This document shows, in pieces, positions 7,010 through 7,689 of a stretch of 7,689 nucleotides of DNA. How positions within the stretch are numbered: the stretch's first letter is position 1; each line of letters begins with the position of its first letter. Location: NCBI GenBank assembly GCA_023427705.1, contig JAEZAL010000170.1:1-7689 (forward strand), in the 5' to 3' direction. A program made the translations under genes and the position numbers. Under the pieces are notes generated by a model that was not told where the DNA came from, made no database searches, and saw only the letters and a program-made list of their open reading frames with translations. The DNA is from Bacillota bacterium (GTDB lineage Bacteria; Bacillota; Clostridia; Clostridiales; Clostridiaceae).

Positions 7010-7689
7010 CTATATATTTCTATACTCAAGCCATAAGAAATCAGCGTAATTTTCACTTTTATATCCATTACTAGTTGCATACATTCCTATAGTACATCCT
7101 ACAAAGCCACCTGCAACTTCTGTACTTAAATAATTAGAATCTACCTCTTCAGTTAATAAATAGTATTCAGCTCCATTGTTACTATAATAAAAATCTAACT
7201 TTTTATTTCTATTAATTATTTTCAAAAATACTCTCTCAAAATCTATATTTATTTCTTTAACTAATTCTTTATTTCCGTTAATGTATTTAACAACCCTTAA
7301 TATCTTTTTACCTTCTTTTATAGAATAATCATATATAAGATTATAGAGGTTATTTTGAACTATTGCTAATCCTGCACTTTCATACTCACTTTTTGGATTA
7401 AATTCCATCATTGTAGAAATTAAATAATTATCTTCTTCCTGTCTTATACTTATATAAGCTGGATTTTGTAAATCCTTTATGGTTGCTTCCTTTAGATACA
7501 ATCTTAATGAACCTTTTCTCTTATTAAAAGAATATAAATTTTCACTTGGATTTCTTAAAACTAAAAATCTATAATCTAATTTATCACCATAGAAATGGAA
7601 GCAACTATCCTTTATTTCTTTTTTATGTTCTTTAATATTTATTTCTTGTGAAGGCTGTAGTATACCTTTCCCTTTATTAATTACAGGCC
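7010..7689 (-). CDS. Glycoside hydrolase family 43 beta-xylosidase/arabinofuranosidase, C-terminal part (5' end outside window)
   Basis: GH43 enzymes release xylose or arabinose from the ends of xylo- and arabino-oligosaccharides. Only the last 225 residues are visible and the frame stays open through the window edge. The first visible residues, PVINKGKG, match the end of the GH43 catalytic propeller (the usual WPVIN-G pattern). After a linker comes the C-terminal concanavalin-like beta-sandwich typical of beta-xylosidases: LDYRFLVLRNPSENLYSF, KGSLRLY, then SAGLAIVQNNLYN, and near the end GGFVGCTIGMYATSNG and ADFLWLEY. That domain packs against the catalytic domain and helps close the active site in known GH43 beta-xylosidases. 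The catalytic acids lie in the roughly 300 missing residues, so activity and any signal peptide cannot be judged. A start at 7501 would be a TTG inside the domain and is not real. It is first of the visible operon genes, 19 nt before the esterase. Xylosidase versus arabinofuranosidase cannot be settled. Confidence 0.85.
   Translation of the reverse strand, partial: PVINKGKGILQPSQEINIKEHKKEIKDSCFHFYGDKLDYRFLVLRNPSENLYSFNKRKGSLRLYLKEATIKDLQNPAYISIRQEEDNYLISTMMEFNPKSEYESAGLAIVQNNLYNLIYDYSIKEGKKILRVVKYINGNKELVKEINIDFERVFLKIINRNKKLDFYYSNNGAEYYLLTEEVDSNYLSTEVAGGFVGCTIGMYATSNGYKSENYADFLWLEYRNI

Noticed and set aside
6991..7080. 30-residue N-terminal extension of the esterase from the ATG at 7080
   Set aside because: It overlaps the end of the GH43 gene, precedes the family's usual N-terminus, and a well-placed ribosome binding site exists for the ATG at 6990.
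7010..7501. A separate 163-residue protein starting at 7501
   Set aside because: The codon there is TTG inside a frame that stays open to the window edge, and the upstream residues (LVLRNPSEN, KGSLRLY) belong to the same GH43 C-terminal domain.

Overview
The window is strongly AT-rich, with tight spacing, AGGAG-type ribosome binding sites and an A/T-ending codon bias. Together with the protein families present (YesM/YesN-type two-component system, clostridial-looking glutamine-dependent NAD synthetase, GH43 enzyme), this suggests a low-GC Firmicute, most likely Clostridium sensu lato. The species cannot be named from this sequence alone.

Layout: on the + strand, positions 3-1652 hold the 3' part of nadE, a housekeeping NAD+ synthetase whose 5' end lies outside the window. 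It converges on a block of four minus-strand genes that fills the rest of the window. A long imperfect hairpin (about 1658-1720), T-rich on both strands, separates the two transcription units as a bidirectional terminator. In transcription order, the minus-strand genes are: (1) the C-terminal part of a GH43-type beta-xylosidase/arabinofuranosidase (7689-7010, 5' end outside the window); (2) an SGNH-fold carbohydrate acetylesterase of the sialate O-acetylesterase family (6990-5125); (3) a YesM-type membrane sensor histidine kinase (5092-3305); and (4) its YesN-type AraC response regulator (3308-1722). Gaps are 19 nt, 32 nt and a 4-nt ATGA overlap, with no visible terminator between genes, so a single operon is likely.

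How the genes may work together (inference): GH43 enzymes remove xylose or arabinose from xylo-oligosaccharides, and natural xylans are heavily O-acetylated. An esterase with no signal peptide, placed directly behind the GH43 gene, would strip acetyl groups from imported oligosaccharides so that the glycosidase can finish them. The two-component system would sense an extracellular cue, perhaps the sugar itself or a loaded binding protein, and activate the locus. This looks like the regulatory end of a hemicellulose-utilization locus; transporter and further glycosidase genes would be expected beyond position 7689. No RNA gene, mobile element, CRISPR array or clearly novel system was seen.
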